Source: Epiperipatus broadwayi (lineage: Eukaryota > Onychophora > Udeonychophora > Euonychophora > Peripatidae). Taken from it: a DNA stretch of 64,000 nucleotides. Of the stretch, positions 11,934 through 23,160 are shown one piece after another. Where the stretch lies: NCBI GenBank assembly GCA_028023455.1, contig JAQFVV010000349.1, forward strand, positions 157,501 through 221,500. Reading direction: 5' to 3'. Each line of letters opens with the position of its first letter. Positions within the stretch are counted from its first letter, which is position 1. Below the pieces are notes generated by a model. That model was not told the DNA's origin. It made no database searches and saw nothing but the letters and a program-made list of their open reading frames with translations. A program made the position numbers and the translations under genes.

Positions 11934-12605
11934 TCAGCTTGTCCACTTCTTAGGAATAGAGAAACATGTGTCTTTTCTATTAATGGCATGTGGATCATTT
12001 ATGATGAAGTACACCTCCTTTATTTTTCTTTTGCAGCCATTTCTCTTGGTGCATACGATCTCAGGGTTGGAGGGTTCGAACTTGTGACCGGCTGCTTTTT
12101 CATGTTCCAACAATATTGAAGTGTTGTTGCCATTATTTTGAACTCTTTTGTATGCATATATATGTTGGGTACCTCTATTATTAACAGTGGCTTTTGTTTC
12201 CTTATAATATGCAGCACTGCAGCCTGCCTGCGGGCATGAGATCTTGTACTCAACTTGAGGTGTCAAGATAGGATCAATTTTGTCTTTGGAATTATTGATC
12301 AATTCTTTTGAAAGAGTTACAAGTTGTTTAGCCACTTTAGGGATGTATGAAAGGGTTATTTGTGATTTGTTTTCTGTTATGAAGTTAGCAGTTAATCTTT
12401 TATGAAATTGTTCAATCTTTTTGGTTATTGTCCTATGTTTGAAGCTCACACTCAGTAGATCTTTAAGGTAACTTGAAATGTTGGCCTTCTTATCTGTTTT
12501 GAATTTACACAAGTGTTGATTTTTATATGAAAAAGGAATTAAAACCTGCAAACATTTGCAAACTAGGTGAGTTAGAGCTTGGGTGTGTGTAGCCTCTGAC
12601 TTCAA
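11934..12605 (-). pseudogene. Penelope-like GIY-YIG endonuclease domain ORF
   Basis: This is a 223-codon frame. Residues about 1-110 correspond to the linker between RT and nuclease (basic, with KKIEQFHKRL). Residues about 115-185 resemble a GIY-YIG fold: VEYKISC, a Cys-rich CPQAGCSAAYY, a basic helix, then LLEHEKAAGH. In active family members the first Tyr pair and a helix Arg are catalytic. Here the GIY motif is VEY and the YIG motif is YYK, so activity is doubtful. The GC-rich PQAGCSAAYYKE part suggests a small insertion relative to typical copies. Confidence 0.7.
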
Positions 12606-12703
12606 GTGGTTTGATGATCATTCAATAATTAAGATGTACTGCTTCTCTTTGTATTAGCAGATCCAGATATTTTAATTCTTGCACTTCATTCTCCCATGTA
12701 GCA

Positions 12704-12925
12704 TTAAGTGTTAATTTTGTCATTCTGCAAATCATTTTGAATGCTCATGATTGTGCCTCTCTGGGCCGCAGTGAATATGTCATCCACATATTGATTGTAT
12801 ATAAGTCCAGGAGTCGTATTGTGGTATTTAGGCACAATTTGTTTTTCAAAATAATTCAAGAAAATACTTGAAATTATTCCGCTTAATTGGAGACCCATAG
12901 GCCAACCATTTTTATGCCATACCAT
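12704..12925 (-). pseudogene. Penelope-like RT palm fragment
   Basis: This frame of 73 residues has PMG-x-x-LSGI at residues 9-16 and YVDDIF at about 46-51, both diagnostic RT motifs. The preceding RT part continues in another frame to about 12960 (CIFTVFKGKWYGIK). Confidence 0.8.
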
Positions 12926-13000
12926 TTTCCTTTAAAAACTGTGAAAATGCAGTCATCCAGATAAATTAGGAAGGCTAATATAAAATTCATACATCCAGCG

Positions 13001-14026
13001 GGGCAATGATTCCTTAATACAAAAAAAAAAAGTTCAATCAGTCTATTCACTCATGAATAACTGCTTCCACCATTCACATATTTTTTCACATTGTATATAT
13101 TTGCATGATCCACTATTCTCATTTTATATACAAGTAATTATTGTTTTTATTCAAGCATACTACAATGCATTAAACCCAAAACATCAATCCTTTTCATAAA
13201 GTTCAATATACTTTAAATCTATTGTAAACAAATTTTTTAGTTATGTGATTTTATTATTATTAGTAGTAGTAATAATAAAAAGTCAGCTGTCACATGACTT
13301 ATATATAGCTTATATATTAATTCTTTACCTAACTTAATAAAATGCAGTCATTTTATTTCATCTCTAAATAAATATCTGTCTACAATTTCTATATCCACTC
13401 ATCTCAGATCCACATTTTATTCACCATCTTTTTTGATATTTTATTTTGATTTATATTTTTTAAACCTATTTCTATATTTAGTCCTTAATTCTATCTATCA
13501 TTTAAAAGATTACTCATATCTTTTTATATTTTGTGAGAAGAATATTTTTTTTTTTAAAAAAAAAACAACTTTTAAAATAATAAAAACTCTCTATTTAAAA
13601 ACTAAATACTGGCTATTAAAACAATGAAAGATAAATATATAATATTCAAATAGTGTTTGCTGCCTTATAGGATAAGAGCTTATCCAAGGCTATATACTAT
13701 TTTTAATATAAGTAGTTGTTTCTTTCTTATCTTTATACTTATTCTTTTTGCCATTTTTAAAAACTTATTGTTTTCAGTTATTTTGTGAACTTCTCATAAT
13801 ATCTGTCTACACTAAATGTTTCAATAGTATTATCTGTTTGTACAATCACATTTCCATTTTAAATTATAAACTTAGCAATTCTAATAATAATGACTCCCTC
13901 AATCTTTTATTCTGAAATTTAAATGTCACATTTTTCTATTATAATTCATTTTTTCTAATCCTGTAAATATATTGTAAAAATATAGACTCTATTCTAACTT
14001 TCATTGACTATAGATAAACTGCATGA
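13001..14026. other. ACE intron stretch, C-over-G skewed
   Basis: It contains A and T runs and a plus-strand excess of C over G, but no recognisable protein domain. The open frame 13433-13627 is low-complexity Phe/Tyr/Leu-rich. Confidence 0.4.
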
Positions 14027-14038
14027 TTTAATGCAATG

Positions 14039-14122
14039 TTATTAAACAGGCAAAGCTCTCTATACAGTAGTGCCACCCTGTGCCAACCAGAGTAATCAAT
14101 AAGAGATGGTTATCATGTGATG
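14039..14122. repeat. FB-A copy 1 (short, TSD-flanked)
   Basis: It contains the family end (CTCTATACAGTAGTGCCAC, CCAGAGTAATCAAT) joined directly to the family tail (GATGGTTATCATGTGATG). It is flanked by TTTAATGCAATG (14027-14038) and TTTAATGTAATG (14123-14134), a 12-bp duplication with one mismatch. Confidence 0.8.
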
Positions 14123-14439
14123 TTTAATGTAATGCTTGGGAGACAGAATCAAGAGTTAAAGGTTTATGGATTGTAGATTAATTCTGTCACTTCTATGCTT
14201 AAAGATCATATGATCTTTTGCCGACAAACTATTTGATTATCCATTAACTATAAACCACTAACTGATAAGTACTAGCATGTTTAATAATTTCAAAATCTTA
14301 TTCAAAACTTTTTTTTACTCTTCTATAATTTCTTCCTTAATTCCACATCATAAGCTTTTTAGGATATTATTTACTGCTACAATCTTTAAATTAGTTAAGA
14401 ACTGATGTTGAGGTATTTTTTTATTACTTAATGTAGTGT

Positions 14440-15340
14440 TTTGTAAAAAATGGCAGACATGTTTGTGCACTCCAGAAAAAAACTAGAATTTGTTCGAGTT
14501 GTTTTTAGATCGTGCTCTGATAACTGAGGAATTTAATTAATGCATTGACATAATGGCGATCGACAATTCCAAGAAATATTTGCTGATTACAAATATTTCT
14601 AGATAAAAGACGTTACCTTATTGGACGGTATATTGATTGATAGTTGCAGTTATCAGAAAGCAATAAGAAGACTGGGTAACAACTACGCAGTGTAATATAG
14701 AGAGTAGTAGAGAGCAGTCACACAGTAGCGAGTAGCAGACAATATGGAGTGCATCTACAGTAGAGTTACTGTTCAATTCCAATAGATATCTGGCAGCAGT
14801 CGCAGTGCTTACTACGAAGAGTTCGTGCACAGCTAAACTGGACTGGGGCTAAGGTATGCCCATTGTGAACTGTTTTTGTAGCAGCCAGCCTGAAAGAACA
14901 TCGTGGAAATTGATCTTTAGTGAACTGTAGAAATAGATTTGTTGCAGACCATTCGTTAGAGAGCATCCGCTTGCAGACTATTCATTGGAGAGCAGTCGGT
15001 GCAGACCATTTGTTGGAGAGCATCTGTGGCAGAGCATTTGTCGCAGACCATTCATTTGGAGAGCATCCATTGCAGAGAATACTGAGTATATTCAGAGCAT
15101 TCGTTGCAGACCATTCGTTGGAGAGCATCATGGGAATTGAACATAGTTATTTGCTGACCGCACAGTCATACTTGCGGATATAACATTTGCACAGTCAGAC
15201 TGGCGGATAAAACACTTAACATAATAGCATTGTGTCCCAAAACTGCTTAAGACAGTATATATATATTTTAAAATGTCATGGAATAAATAAACCTCTAATC
15301 TTATCCAGTTTTAGACATTTATGTCTTTGCTGTATGATAA
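14440..15340 (+). mobile_element. possible solo LTR with internal tandem repeat
   Basis: The segment is clearly richer in C+G than its surroundings and ends with a GGAATAAATAAACC polyadenylation-like signal near 15281-15294. Its middle carries a degenerate tandem repeat. No protein, primer-binding site or clear terminal duplication was found, so the LTR call rests on composition and signals only. Confidence 0.3.
14940..15132 (+). repeat. degenerate tandem repeat, unit about 27-30 bp
   Basis: About six to seven imperfect copies of a unit resembling GCAGACCATTCGTTGGAGAG plus CATC follow each other. The overlapping open frame (14920-15183) only reflects this repeat (recurring VADHSLESI) and is not taken as a gene. 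Confidence 0.85.
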
Positions 15341-15542
15341 AAATATCTTTATAATGATTGAATTACCTACTTTTATAATTAAAGATTTGTAATAACATTT
15401 CCATACTCTGCCATTCTAAATATTGATACTCTATATGAGTATTATTTTACATTAATTAAAGATTTATGCTTATCAACACATTATATTTTTAAACATGCTA
15501 TTAATTTTTTAAAAAAGTTTTTTTTATTACCTATTTTTTTAG

Positions 15543-15641
15543 GTGCAAGTACCAAGGAGTAGTACCACCGAAAAAACTTCCAGATTACTATTTTGATCCT
15601 GGAGCAAAATATCATGTTCCAAATGATGTTCCTTATATTAG
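15543..15641 (+). CDS. ACE: ACE-like peptidase M2, exon 3 of window
   Basis: This 99-nt exon encodes CKYQGVVPP followed by DYYFDPGAKYHVPNDVPYI. The Lys of GAKYH, the His and the VPYIR segment correspond in characterised ACEs to a substrate-carboxylate/chloride-site Lys, the transition-state-stabilising His, and the active-site Tyr and chloride-site Arg. That Arg codon is split across the next intron. The acceptor is TTTTTTAG ending at 15542 and the donor is GTAATA at 15642. Unlike vertebrate ACE, the lone Cys here precedes KYQG instead of following it, so any free-thiol position would be shifted. The frame is open and well conserved. Confidence 0.97.
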
Positions 15642-16199
15642 GTAATATGATATTAGGATATGTACCTTTAGAAATAATGTTATAAGAATGTACATGGACT
15701 ATAAATTTAAATACTTTTTGTTAAGCAATAAATTATTTTAGTAATTCTCAATTAAAAATATTTAGAAGAAAAAAAGTTAATAAATAATAAACTGATGCCT
15801 GAAAAATTTTTTGTTACTATATTCTAAAGAATTTTTTTCCATCTGTGTTTATTCCATTGATTTTTTTTTGCGGTTTTTGTTTTTTTCTTTCTTTTCGTTG
15901 TGGCTGTTGGTTTAAAAATTGTGAAAAAGATAAAAATTAAGTTAAAAAAAGTGAAAATCAAATAGATTAAATATGGATTAAATGAAATATAGATGTATGA
16001 TAAAAAGATTAAAATAAAAAAAGTAACGGTTTTTATAAAAAATGTAAAATTGAAAATGATATGTTAAAATTTAAGTAATGATCAAAAATAAAAAAATGAA
16101 AAATCAATGTATGATCTTAATGTTTGTCGAAAAAATCATTCTTTCTGTGTTTTAAGTGTTATAACTGTTGTGATGTGATGTTTTGGTCCCTTAAACAAG

Positions 16200-17850
16200 T
16201 CAAGAATTCTCAGCAATTTGCAGATAAACTGTTGCCTTTTTTCTCCATTCCCCATCTTAGTCTTATATTCTGCCCCTCCCATTTCCAAACATATCTTTGT
16301 CAACTCTTTTTTATCTAATCCCCCTTATCTCTTTGAATCCAACATAAACCTATAACTCATTTTGTGTCTTGTTCTTCATTCTCTACTATTATCTTACCTC
16401 CTTCTAATTTGTATTTCTATTTATTAATTTTGTTGTAAAGTCCCTTCGTTAAAATAATTTTCCTTACTATTTCTATTTCGTCATTTCGTTTTTCTATTTT
16501 TAAACTCTTCTCCTCATACTATTCTCCTCTATCCTTTTTTATTATGTTTTCTTTTCCCTTCCTACACTTCCTCAACATCCTCCTAACACAATCTCCCACC
16601 TTTTATAAAGTGTATGTATAAATTCTTATCCAAATCTTTCATACCACATAACCTTTCTCCTCATCTTCTTACTGCCCTTTACTCTACCAATTAAATATTT
16701 TTGATTTTTTACTATCCATAAACTCAACCTATCAAACATTTTCATTTTACTTTTGTCTCTCATATAAAAATTGCTCCCATTTCTCCTTGAATTCTTTTGT
16801 GCATTCTGTCTATTTCTTTCTTTCCTTTGTACTTTCTCTAAATATACTTTATAACACTTATGCTATTACCTATGTTACTGTCTGAACTCCCTTATACATT
16901 CTAGATCATATTTATTTATAAAATATTTGTTTTTTAAAACTCTTTCTTTTTTTGCTTATTTACAATTTTTCTCCCATTCATCTAAGCTTTTCTGATTAAT
17001 AAGATGATTCCCAAATATCTATATCTATCCACCACCTTAACTTTATTCCCCCAATAAAAATTCTACATCTTCTCTTTCCCAGTATTAACCATCATTATAT
17101 TTGATTTTCTTGACTAAATTTATCCCCATCTCTTTACCCACCCTTGCATGTCCTCAACATAATTTCCACATTTCTCTTTTTCTGCAAAAAGATATCATCT
17201 GCAAAAAAAGACCAAAAATATATACTCCCTTGTCACCTATTAATGTATCTCTACCCCTCTTCTATCTTTCTATTGTTTCTCCATTTCTAAAACAACAAAA
17301 ACAAAATAGGTGACATAGCTCCTTGCCTTATCCCCTCCATTTTTAACTTTAATGATTCTATTCCCCTAACTGGTAAGTATAATAATTATTTTCATATAAT
17401 TTCTAAGCTCTCCATTCCCAAATTGGACTTACTAATCATTTCTATTTCTCTATCATATGCTTTCTATATCTATAAAACTCATATGTAATGATTTATGAAT
17501 TCTACTCATTTCCATAAGTTGTGTACTAAAACAAACTATCTCCTATATGTCTATCTGACCTAAACTCCTTGCTTTCCCCCACTACATTATTCTCTTCATC
17601 ATTTTAAACTCTTCAGTACCTATAAAACTTTTATAAAACTGTTTGTATCGGTTATAATTATTTACTTTCATGATCCTTTCCTTTCCTTTAAATAATAATC
17701 TTATTCTTTACTACCAACTAACTGAAAAATGTTTTGTGCTCTTATTAAAACATATAATTTTTTGCTCTTGCCCTAAATTCTCACCATCTCTGCTCCTCCT
17801 AAACTTCTTTCCCTTTTCAATCTCTTCTGCCTCATTCAATTCATTGTGGA
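16200..17850 (-). pseudogene. LINE RT region, frameshifted
   Basis: Minus-strand translation near 17340-17290 gives MEGIRQGAMSPILFLLF (RT motif with the SPxLF block). Near 17225-17170 it gives FFADDIFLQKK (catalytic FADD), and near 17035-17010 DRYRYLGIIL (the YLG block after the palm). Stops separate these pieces. The region continues purine-rich to about 16200, probably through the C-terminal domain. Confidence 0.75.
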
Positions 17851-18440
17851 TTTTTTTATTTATATATTATTATATTTGTTATTTTTTTTTTATTTTAAGT
17901 GATGTCTTTCTTCAGAGTAAAGTTTGTTAATATAATTATCATTTAATATATGTATAAATTTATAAATCAAATATATATATCTCCTTTTTAAAATATATAA
18001 AAAAAATATATACTATATCAAAATATAAATATTTTTCATAGTATAAATATAAATCTTTCACCTAGTAATAATATTATATATGATAATTTATATCTTAAAC
18101 AACATATATGGTTTATATATGTTAGAGGGAATGTATATATGATATTTGAAGAAAATATATGTGTATATTTTGATTATGTATATATTGTGTTTATATATGT
18201 GGAAATGATGGAGAATATATTTTTGATTTTATAAGATTTATATATATATGTGAAATGATAATTATTATTTGTATTATTCAAATTTGTAGTTGAGAAGATG
18301 TGGAAGTAAAACTGTAAAAAATAAAGAAGTTTTTAAGAAAATTATTGATTAAAGTGTATATGGTGAAGTATTATAAATAATATATATGTTATATGAAGAT
18401 ATGAAAAAGTGAAGGAAAAATAAGAGAATAATATTCCCAT
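17851..18440. repeat. AT-rich low-complexity insertion inside LINE
   Basis: This is dominated by TATATA/AATATA words with no coding pattern, lying between two parts of the same LINE. At 18290-18430 the strand asymmetry reverses (purine-rich on plus). Confidence 0.6.
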
Positions 18441-18519
18441 TATAACTGTTTATTTTTATATATTCCTTCATCTAACATTTTTATATCATTACATATCTAT
18501 TTAAGATTTTCTACTCTTT

Positions 18520-18966
18520 CTAGATACTATTCCTATAATCTATTAATACTATTCTTTCCCCTACACTTCTCCTTTTAATGTAATTCCAAAATTTTTTACT
18601 CCCATCTCTTCCACTTTTATTAATATCCTCCAACAATTTATTATTTAACTTCATCCTCTCTCTATAATTATCCATTTTAGCCAACGTCTTTTCTAAGTAC
18701 TTTCCCCATTTAGCATTAATATCATTTTCACTTTCTTTGTTCTTAATAGCACACTTATATTCTCTGCTTGCTTCTTTCCTCTCTTTTACACTTTTACTAA
18801 CTCTCATTTTTTTATTACTTTTATTCTTCTGCATATTCTCAACTAAAACCCTATTTGCCACTTTTTCTATTTTACCACACCAGTCCTTATACTCATCCCC
18901 ATCCAACTGCTCCATGGTTTTTTCAACTTTTATTTTATATTCTTCCAACTTATTCTTATCATTCAC
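18520..18966 (-). pseudogene. LINE ORF2 linker between endonuclease and RT
   Basis: This open frame of 148 codons is highly charged, with a Lys/Glu-rich helical region (EYKCAIKNKESENDINAKWG) and a conserved GSKKFWNYIK that in LINE ORF2 proteins precedes the RT. It overlaps the plus-strand frame at 18737-19198, which is its shadow. Confidence 0.75.
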
Positions 18967-18994
18967 TCTCCATCCACATCTTTCACTATTATTT

Positions 18995-19881
18995 CTATCC
19001 TTTATTTCTATCCTCCATCACATTACTAACCATTTCTATTACAATAAAATTATGATCACTATTACACACTCTCTCTTCATTATCAAACACCTTAATTTTC
19101 CGTATTTTATTCATTCCCTCTTTCTCTACCAATACATAATCTATTGTGTGAAATACATTATTCCTAGACCATGTGTATTGTCCCTCATACATATTTGATA
19201 AATTCCCAATGCTCAAATTTACTCTTTGACAGAATTCAAAAACTGACCATTCTTATTATCTACATCATCAATTTCTTCAATATGTCCATTCATATCCCCT
19301 ATAACCATTATTCTCTCCTCTTTTCTTTAAAAATTTGTATATCCTTAACTAGGCATTCATATATACTACTGTTCCACTCCATTACAGTTTGACTATCTCC
19401 AGTAGCTATATACACTACAGCCACCATTCATTCTTGTCTACCCAACCTTATTTCAAACCACAAATGCTCTTGACATTTAACAATATTTAAATATTTCCTT
19501 GATATAACACCTATACCACCACCCCCTTTTTTTTTCTTTTCTGTTTACACCCTGCCATACCACCTCGTCCAAAATAGGTTCTTCTTCTTCTCTTAGATGA
19601 GTTTCCACTACTGCTAATACCTCCAGCTCTTCATTTTCAATTGCTTTATTTAATTCCAGCCACTTTTCTGATCTCCTACCACCTTGCATATTCAAAAACC
19701 CAATTTTAACAATTTTTTCTTTCCTAACTATTCTTTTATAAATTCTTTTGATTCTTTCTTCTCCATTACATTTATAACAAACTTTCTTACCATTAATCTT
19801 ACAAAGCCATTCCCTCTCCACATCTACACTTTTATCTAAATCAACCATCTTTTGCTTATTTCTTATATCCCCTCCATTCAT
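18995..19881 (-). pseudogene. LINE ORF2 endonuclease domain, frameshifted
   Basis: The frame 19881-19477 (134 codons) starts 41 bp after the ORF1 stop. After a basic, Cys-containing leader it has IGFLNMQG (residues about 60-67, catalytic Asn) and LAVVETHLR (about 89-97, catalytic Glu), as in apurinic-type endonucleases. The frame 19216-18995 has YTWSRNNVFHTIDYVLVEKE and SDHNFIVIEM, the terminal SDH block. The two are in different frames with about 260 bp between them, so the ORF is broken. Confidence 0.85.
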
Positions 19882-19922
19882 CTTGTTTTTGATAATATTA
19901 CAATTTAAAAACCCACCTCCCT

Positions 19923-20840
19923 TTAAAAGTTTCCCGAATTATATTCTTTAAATATCAAACTCCCTAAAACTTCACTTCCTTGTTTCCCTAAGTGCAATCC
20001 ATCTTTACTATATAACTCCCTCTTTCCAATAAACCAATCCCATACATCCACAAACACAACATTATTTCTCTCCCACAATTTTTTCACTCTCTCATTTATA
20101 GAACATGCTCTATCTAACAAATACCTCTTATCAAATCTTGGTAATACTCCAACTACCCCTACTCTTCCTTCAATCTCTCTCAAATTTCTAATCAATTCTA
20201 CATACTCATCCATTACTCTCTCTAATGGCTCTAACAAATTATTAGTCCCTACCATAACATATACATCTCTACTACCTAGCTTTCTTACTTTATCTGTCAC
20301 ATCCCTAATTTTTGCTCCAGGCATACAAACTCTAACATACCTGCTTCTATTTTCCCTTGCAATTATATCCCCATGTTCTCTTATTAGTGAATGTCCTATC
20401 AACACTGTCTCATAATCTACTTTCTCTACTCCATCTGTAACCTTCTCTACCATCTTCTGGACCTTCTTATCCATTTCTTCCTTATCATTTCTACTCAATA
20501 ATTCCTTTATGTCCTCACACTTTGTCTCTAACAATTTTAATTTTACTTCTACATCCTTCACTTCTTCCTCTATCTTAGTTATTCTCTGTCTAACCATCTC
20601 CATTGTATTACTACTCTCTCCACCCATTTTTCCTGTCACTCCACTAAAAACATACTCTGTCCTATCTTCCTTAACTACATTTTGCTCCCTCTCCTCTGCC
20701 TTTCTCTCTAGACTACTTACACTTAAAAACCACTTTCTCACCTCTTTAATCACATTTACACACTGACTACATAACCAGAAACCTGTCACATCCTTCCTAT
20801 TCTTATTCAAACATTTCAAATGATACACCTCAGCAAACAC
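19923..20840 (-). pseudogene. LINE ORF1 with PHD-like finger and SGNH-esterase-like domain
   Basis: This open frame of 305 codons belongs to the surrounding LINE. Residues 1-27 are the second half of a PHD-like finger (FAEVYHLKCL, then FWLCSQC). The first half reads in another frame just upstream (to about 20950). Residues about 75-135 form a Glu/Lys-rich likely coiled coil. Residues about 142-300 match SGNH hydrolases: IGHSLIRE (149-151 replaces the usual GDS), GTNN (198-201) and DGLHL (Asp280, His283). In SGNH enzymes Ser, Gly, Asn and His are the conserved set. Here the Ser, Gly, Asn and the Asp-x-x-His pair remain, but the Asp before the Ser is His. ORF1 esterases occur in several LINE clades, and their role in the retrotransposition particle is not settled. 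Confidence 0.85.
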
Positions 20841-20950
20841 TGTACATTCTACTAGTGTTCATCTAATTCCTTTCTGCCGATCGTATATACACTGTGCCAT
20901 ACAAATACAATCCATATTCTTATTTTTCATTTCACCTATTGTATATTTGA

Positions 20951-21405
20951 CTTTATAATGCCTCTCCTATTTTTCAAACACCCTTATACGGAAAAATAAA
21001 AACTTTTTAACTTTTTCCCAAACTTGATCAAACTATAACCATGTATTTTCTAACGTTAGGCCTCCCAAACATTAACTTTTTTATCAAAATAAATGTCTCT
21101 TTTAAAATTTAAAAAAACCTTCAATAACAAACTTAACTAAAATGAATTGAACTTACATACAACTTTTTTTATAAGTACCTCTTTATAATACCTCTCCTAT
21201 TCTTCACACACCCTTATACAGAAAAAATAAAAACTTTTTCCCAAACGTGATCAAACTATAACCATAACCATATGTTTTCTAACATTAGGCTCCCAAACAT
21301 TGCCTTTTTTCTCAAAATAAATGTCTATTTTAAAATTTAAAAAACTTTCAGTAACAAACTTAACTAAAACGAATTAAATTTACATACAACTTTTTTATAA
21401 TTATC
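20951..21405 (-). repeat. two tandem 230-bp units in LINE 5' region
   Basis: The unit beginning CTTTATAATGCCTCTCCTAT at 20951 repeats from 21181 (CTTTATAATACCTCTCCTAT) at a period of 230 bp, with about 85-90% identity by eye over 225 bp. It lies directly upstream (minus strand) of ORF1, the place of a LINE promoter/5' UTR. It resembles in arrangement, not in sequence, the tandem promoter monomers known from mouse L1. Confidence 0.85.
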
Positions 21406-21544
21406 CTTACACTAACACACATTCAACAAGAACAACTTTTTTTTTTTTAACTACTACACCTAAAATGGCAAACGAAAATCTTTCAAACAGTTAAACACAA
21501 AAATTTTTCAATCTTTCAAATAACTCACTCTCTCAATCACAATT

Positions 21545-21760
21545 TATACTTCAAAACTCTCCATATAGTAGTGCCACTCACTGCAAGCCAGAGTAATCAT
21601 TGGATGCCAGAAAGCTTGTGATCTCGGATCAAAGGCAGGCTGGGGATATTGGATGAGTAGGCACTAGATAGGGAATTTATGCACAAGCCTTCTGGCATCC
21701 ATTGATTACTCTGGCTTGCACTGAGTGGCATTGCTGTATGGAGAGTTTTACGTGTTAGAA
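21545..21760. repeat. FB-A copy 2 (palindromic)
   Basis: Arms ACTCTCCATATAGTAGTGCC...CCAGAGTAATCATTGGATGC and their complements GCATCCATTGATTACTCTGG...GTATGGAGAGTTTT enclose about 75 bp. It sits at the 5' end of the LINE. Confidence 0.8.
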
Positions 21761-22679
21761 ATAAAGTATATAAAAAAAATAAAAGTACACAATTAAAAAA
21801 ACATAAAACCAAAAATTAATAATGACTATAGATTAAAACTATTGGTGAATAATTAATAATTATTTAAATAATAATTTTAGCAATAATATACATTGTAAAA
21901 ATAAAAACATTTTCTTTTTTTAAGAAAACATATTTTTATCTTCTTCAAATCAAATGTAGTTAGTTGTTAATCTTTTAAAAAACTAAATAATCAAACCATT
22001 GTACAAATATCCTATTAATATTAATAAAAAATTATTGTAATTGAAATTTACATAAAGGTTTAACTATGTAATTTACAGTTATTTCTGAACATAATTAGAT
22101 TTGGTCGAAACATCAAATTATAATACTAATAAATTTTCCAATCAAAAAAAAAAAAAGAGGGAAATATTTGGTAAGCAACAGAAAATTATAAATTATGGTC
22201 TACTCTGATTCAAAGTTTTAAACAGTATCTGAATTGAATAACTAATGATGATGATCTTTACGTTTTTATACATGTTTATAAGTGGAAAAGCATATACAAT
22301 GGTATGCATATACACTAAATAATAACTAATTAAGTCAAAATCTTGAATTATAAAAAATAAAAGTATTTTATTATAATAAAACCCTTAGAATTTAAAAATA
22401 TTCAAAAATAATAAGAAAATGTCCAATAGATGGCATTAAAAAAGTAGTTTGAATTTTAATCTTTTTTTTTCTAATAAAAAAATTATTGGTGATTATTTTC
22501 TTTATAAGTAACTAACAGAGTTAAATAATAATAATAATAAGTCTCTCAAAAAGAATATGTCCATTCCAACTTGATAAAAAAAAGGAGAGAGATAAAAACT
22601 ACCCTAAAAATGAGTTTTCTGGTGACTATACAAATCAAATTGTGGGCCATAACTACAACCTCATATAAAACATGCTGGT

Positions 22680-23160
22680 CAACTTGTTATTTTATGATGT
22701 TATCTTTTAGTTTCTTTTTCTTTCTGAAACCCTTCAACACTGTGTCTAATTGCAATATTCTCTGTAGTATCTTCCCAATGGAAACAATTGACATTGCATT
22801 TCTTTAGAAGGTCTTTGAGATAATTATTATAACATAGACAGGGTATACCTCCCCTATGAATCCCATGTTCAAGTCACCATAAAATTTGTTCATTTGTTTT
22901 ATATGTCCAATCCAAATAAAAGTATGATTTTATAATAGTGGATCCAATACTATCACATCCTGCAAGCTGAAGAACATATTGATCAGTTTTAAGATCTCGC
23001 CATTGTATTTTTAAAATTTTATGGATTGTTCTTAAATTAAAATTTCTAATGTCTTTATATTGCACCAATAGTCCAAGTTTCACAGCCATACAATAAATTA
23101 GGTAAAATAATAGCTTTATATACAGCGAACTTACTTAAAGTAATTATTTCCCTATGATGA
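22680..23160 (-). mobile_element. LINE C-terminal fragment (RTE-like)
   Basis: Frame 23089-22874 gives LRTIHKILKIQWRDLKTDQY then VLQLAGCDSIGSTIIKS and LDWTYKTNEQILW. This matches the conserved C-terminal LRRILxIxWxDxxxxxxVLxRAGxxSIxxxxxxxxLRWxGH block of RTE-like LINEs. Downstream, HGIHRGGIPCLCYNNYLKDL matches GxRxxGxPxxRYKD, and HWEDTTENIAIRHS matches WExxAxDRxxW. Stops interrupt it. Only the 3' end of the element is present. Confidence 0.8.

Larger units (their letters stand above)
11934..13000 (-). mobile_element. Penelope-like retroelement, 3' half (RT then GIY-YIG)
   Basis: On the minus strand the RT palm comes first (12925-12704). Its GWPMGLQLSGIISSIFLNYF equals the G-x-PMGSPLS motif, and IYNQYVDDIF contains the catalytic YVDD. 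Next come ELKYLDLLI (FLDL motif, about 12690-12620) and a GIY-YIG-type nuclease in 12605-11934: VEYKISCPQAGCSAAYYKE, a spacer, then LLEHEKAAGHKFE. This is the normal RT-linker-endonuclease order of Penelope-like elements. The GIY and YIG triplets are changed (VEY, YYK), the RT has frameshifts, and the N-terminal RT half upstream of 13000 is not recognisable. The copy is inactive but its nuclease frame is open for 223 codons. Confidence 0.85.
16150..21540 (-). mobile_element. nearly full-length LINE with SGNH-type ORF1, mutated
   Basis: On the minus strand, from high to low coordinate: tandem 5' repeats (21405-20951), ORF1 with a zinc-finger-like start and SGNH-esterase-like domain (about 20950-19923), an endonuclease (19881 to about 18995), a linker (18966-18520), and an RT region (about 17850-16200) in which GIRQGAMSPILFLLF and FFADDIFLQKK are readable. 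An AT-repeat-rich segment (17850-18440) lies between linker and RT. Purine-rich coding strand composition is uniform across the element. Several frameshifts and stops make it inactive. The RT motif GIRQG is unlike the GxPQG of CR1/jockey, so the clade is left open. Confidence 0.85.

Noticed and set aside
14920-15183. 87-codon plus-strand frame
   Set aside because: It follows a degenerate tandem repeat and has no domain.
18737-19198. 153-codon plus-strand frame rich in Ser, Leu, Phe
   Set aside because: It is the complement of the purine-rich LINE ORF2 linker and endonuclease on the minus strand.
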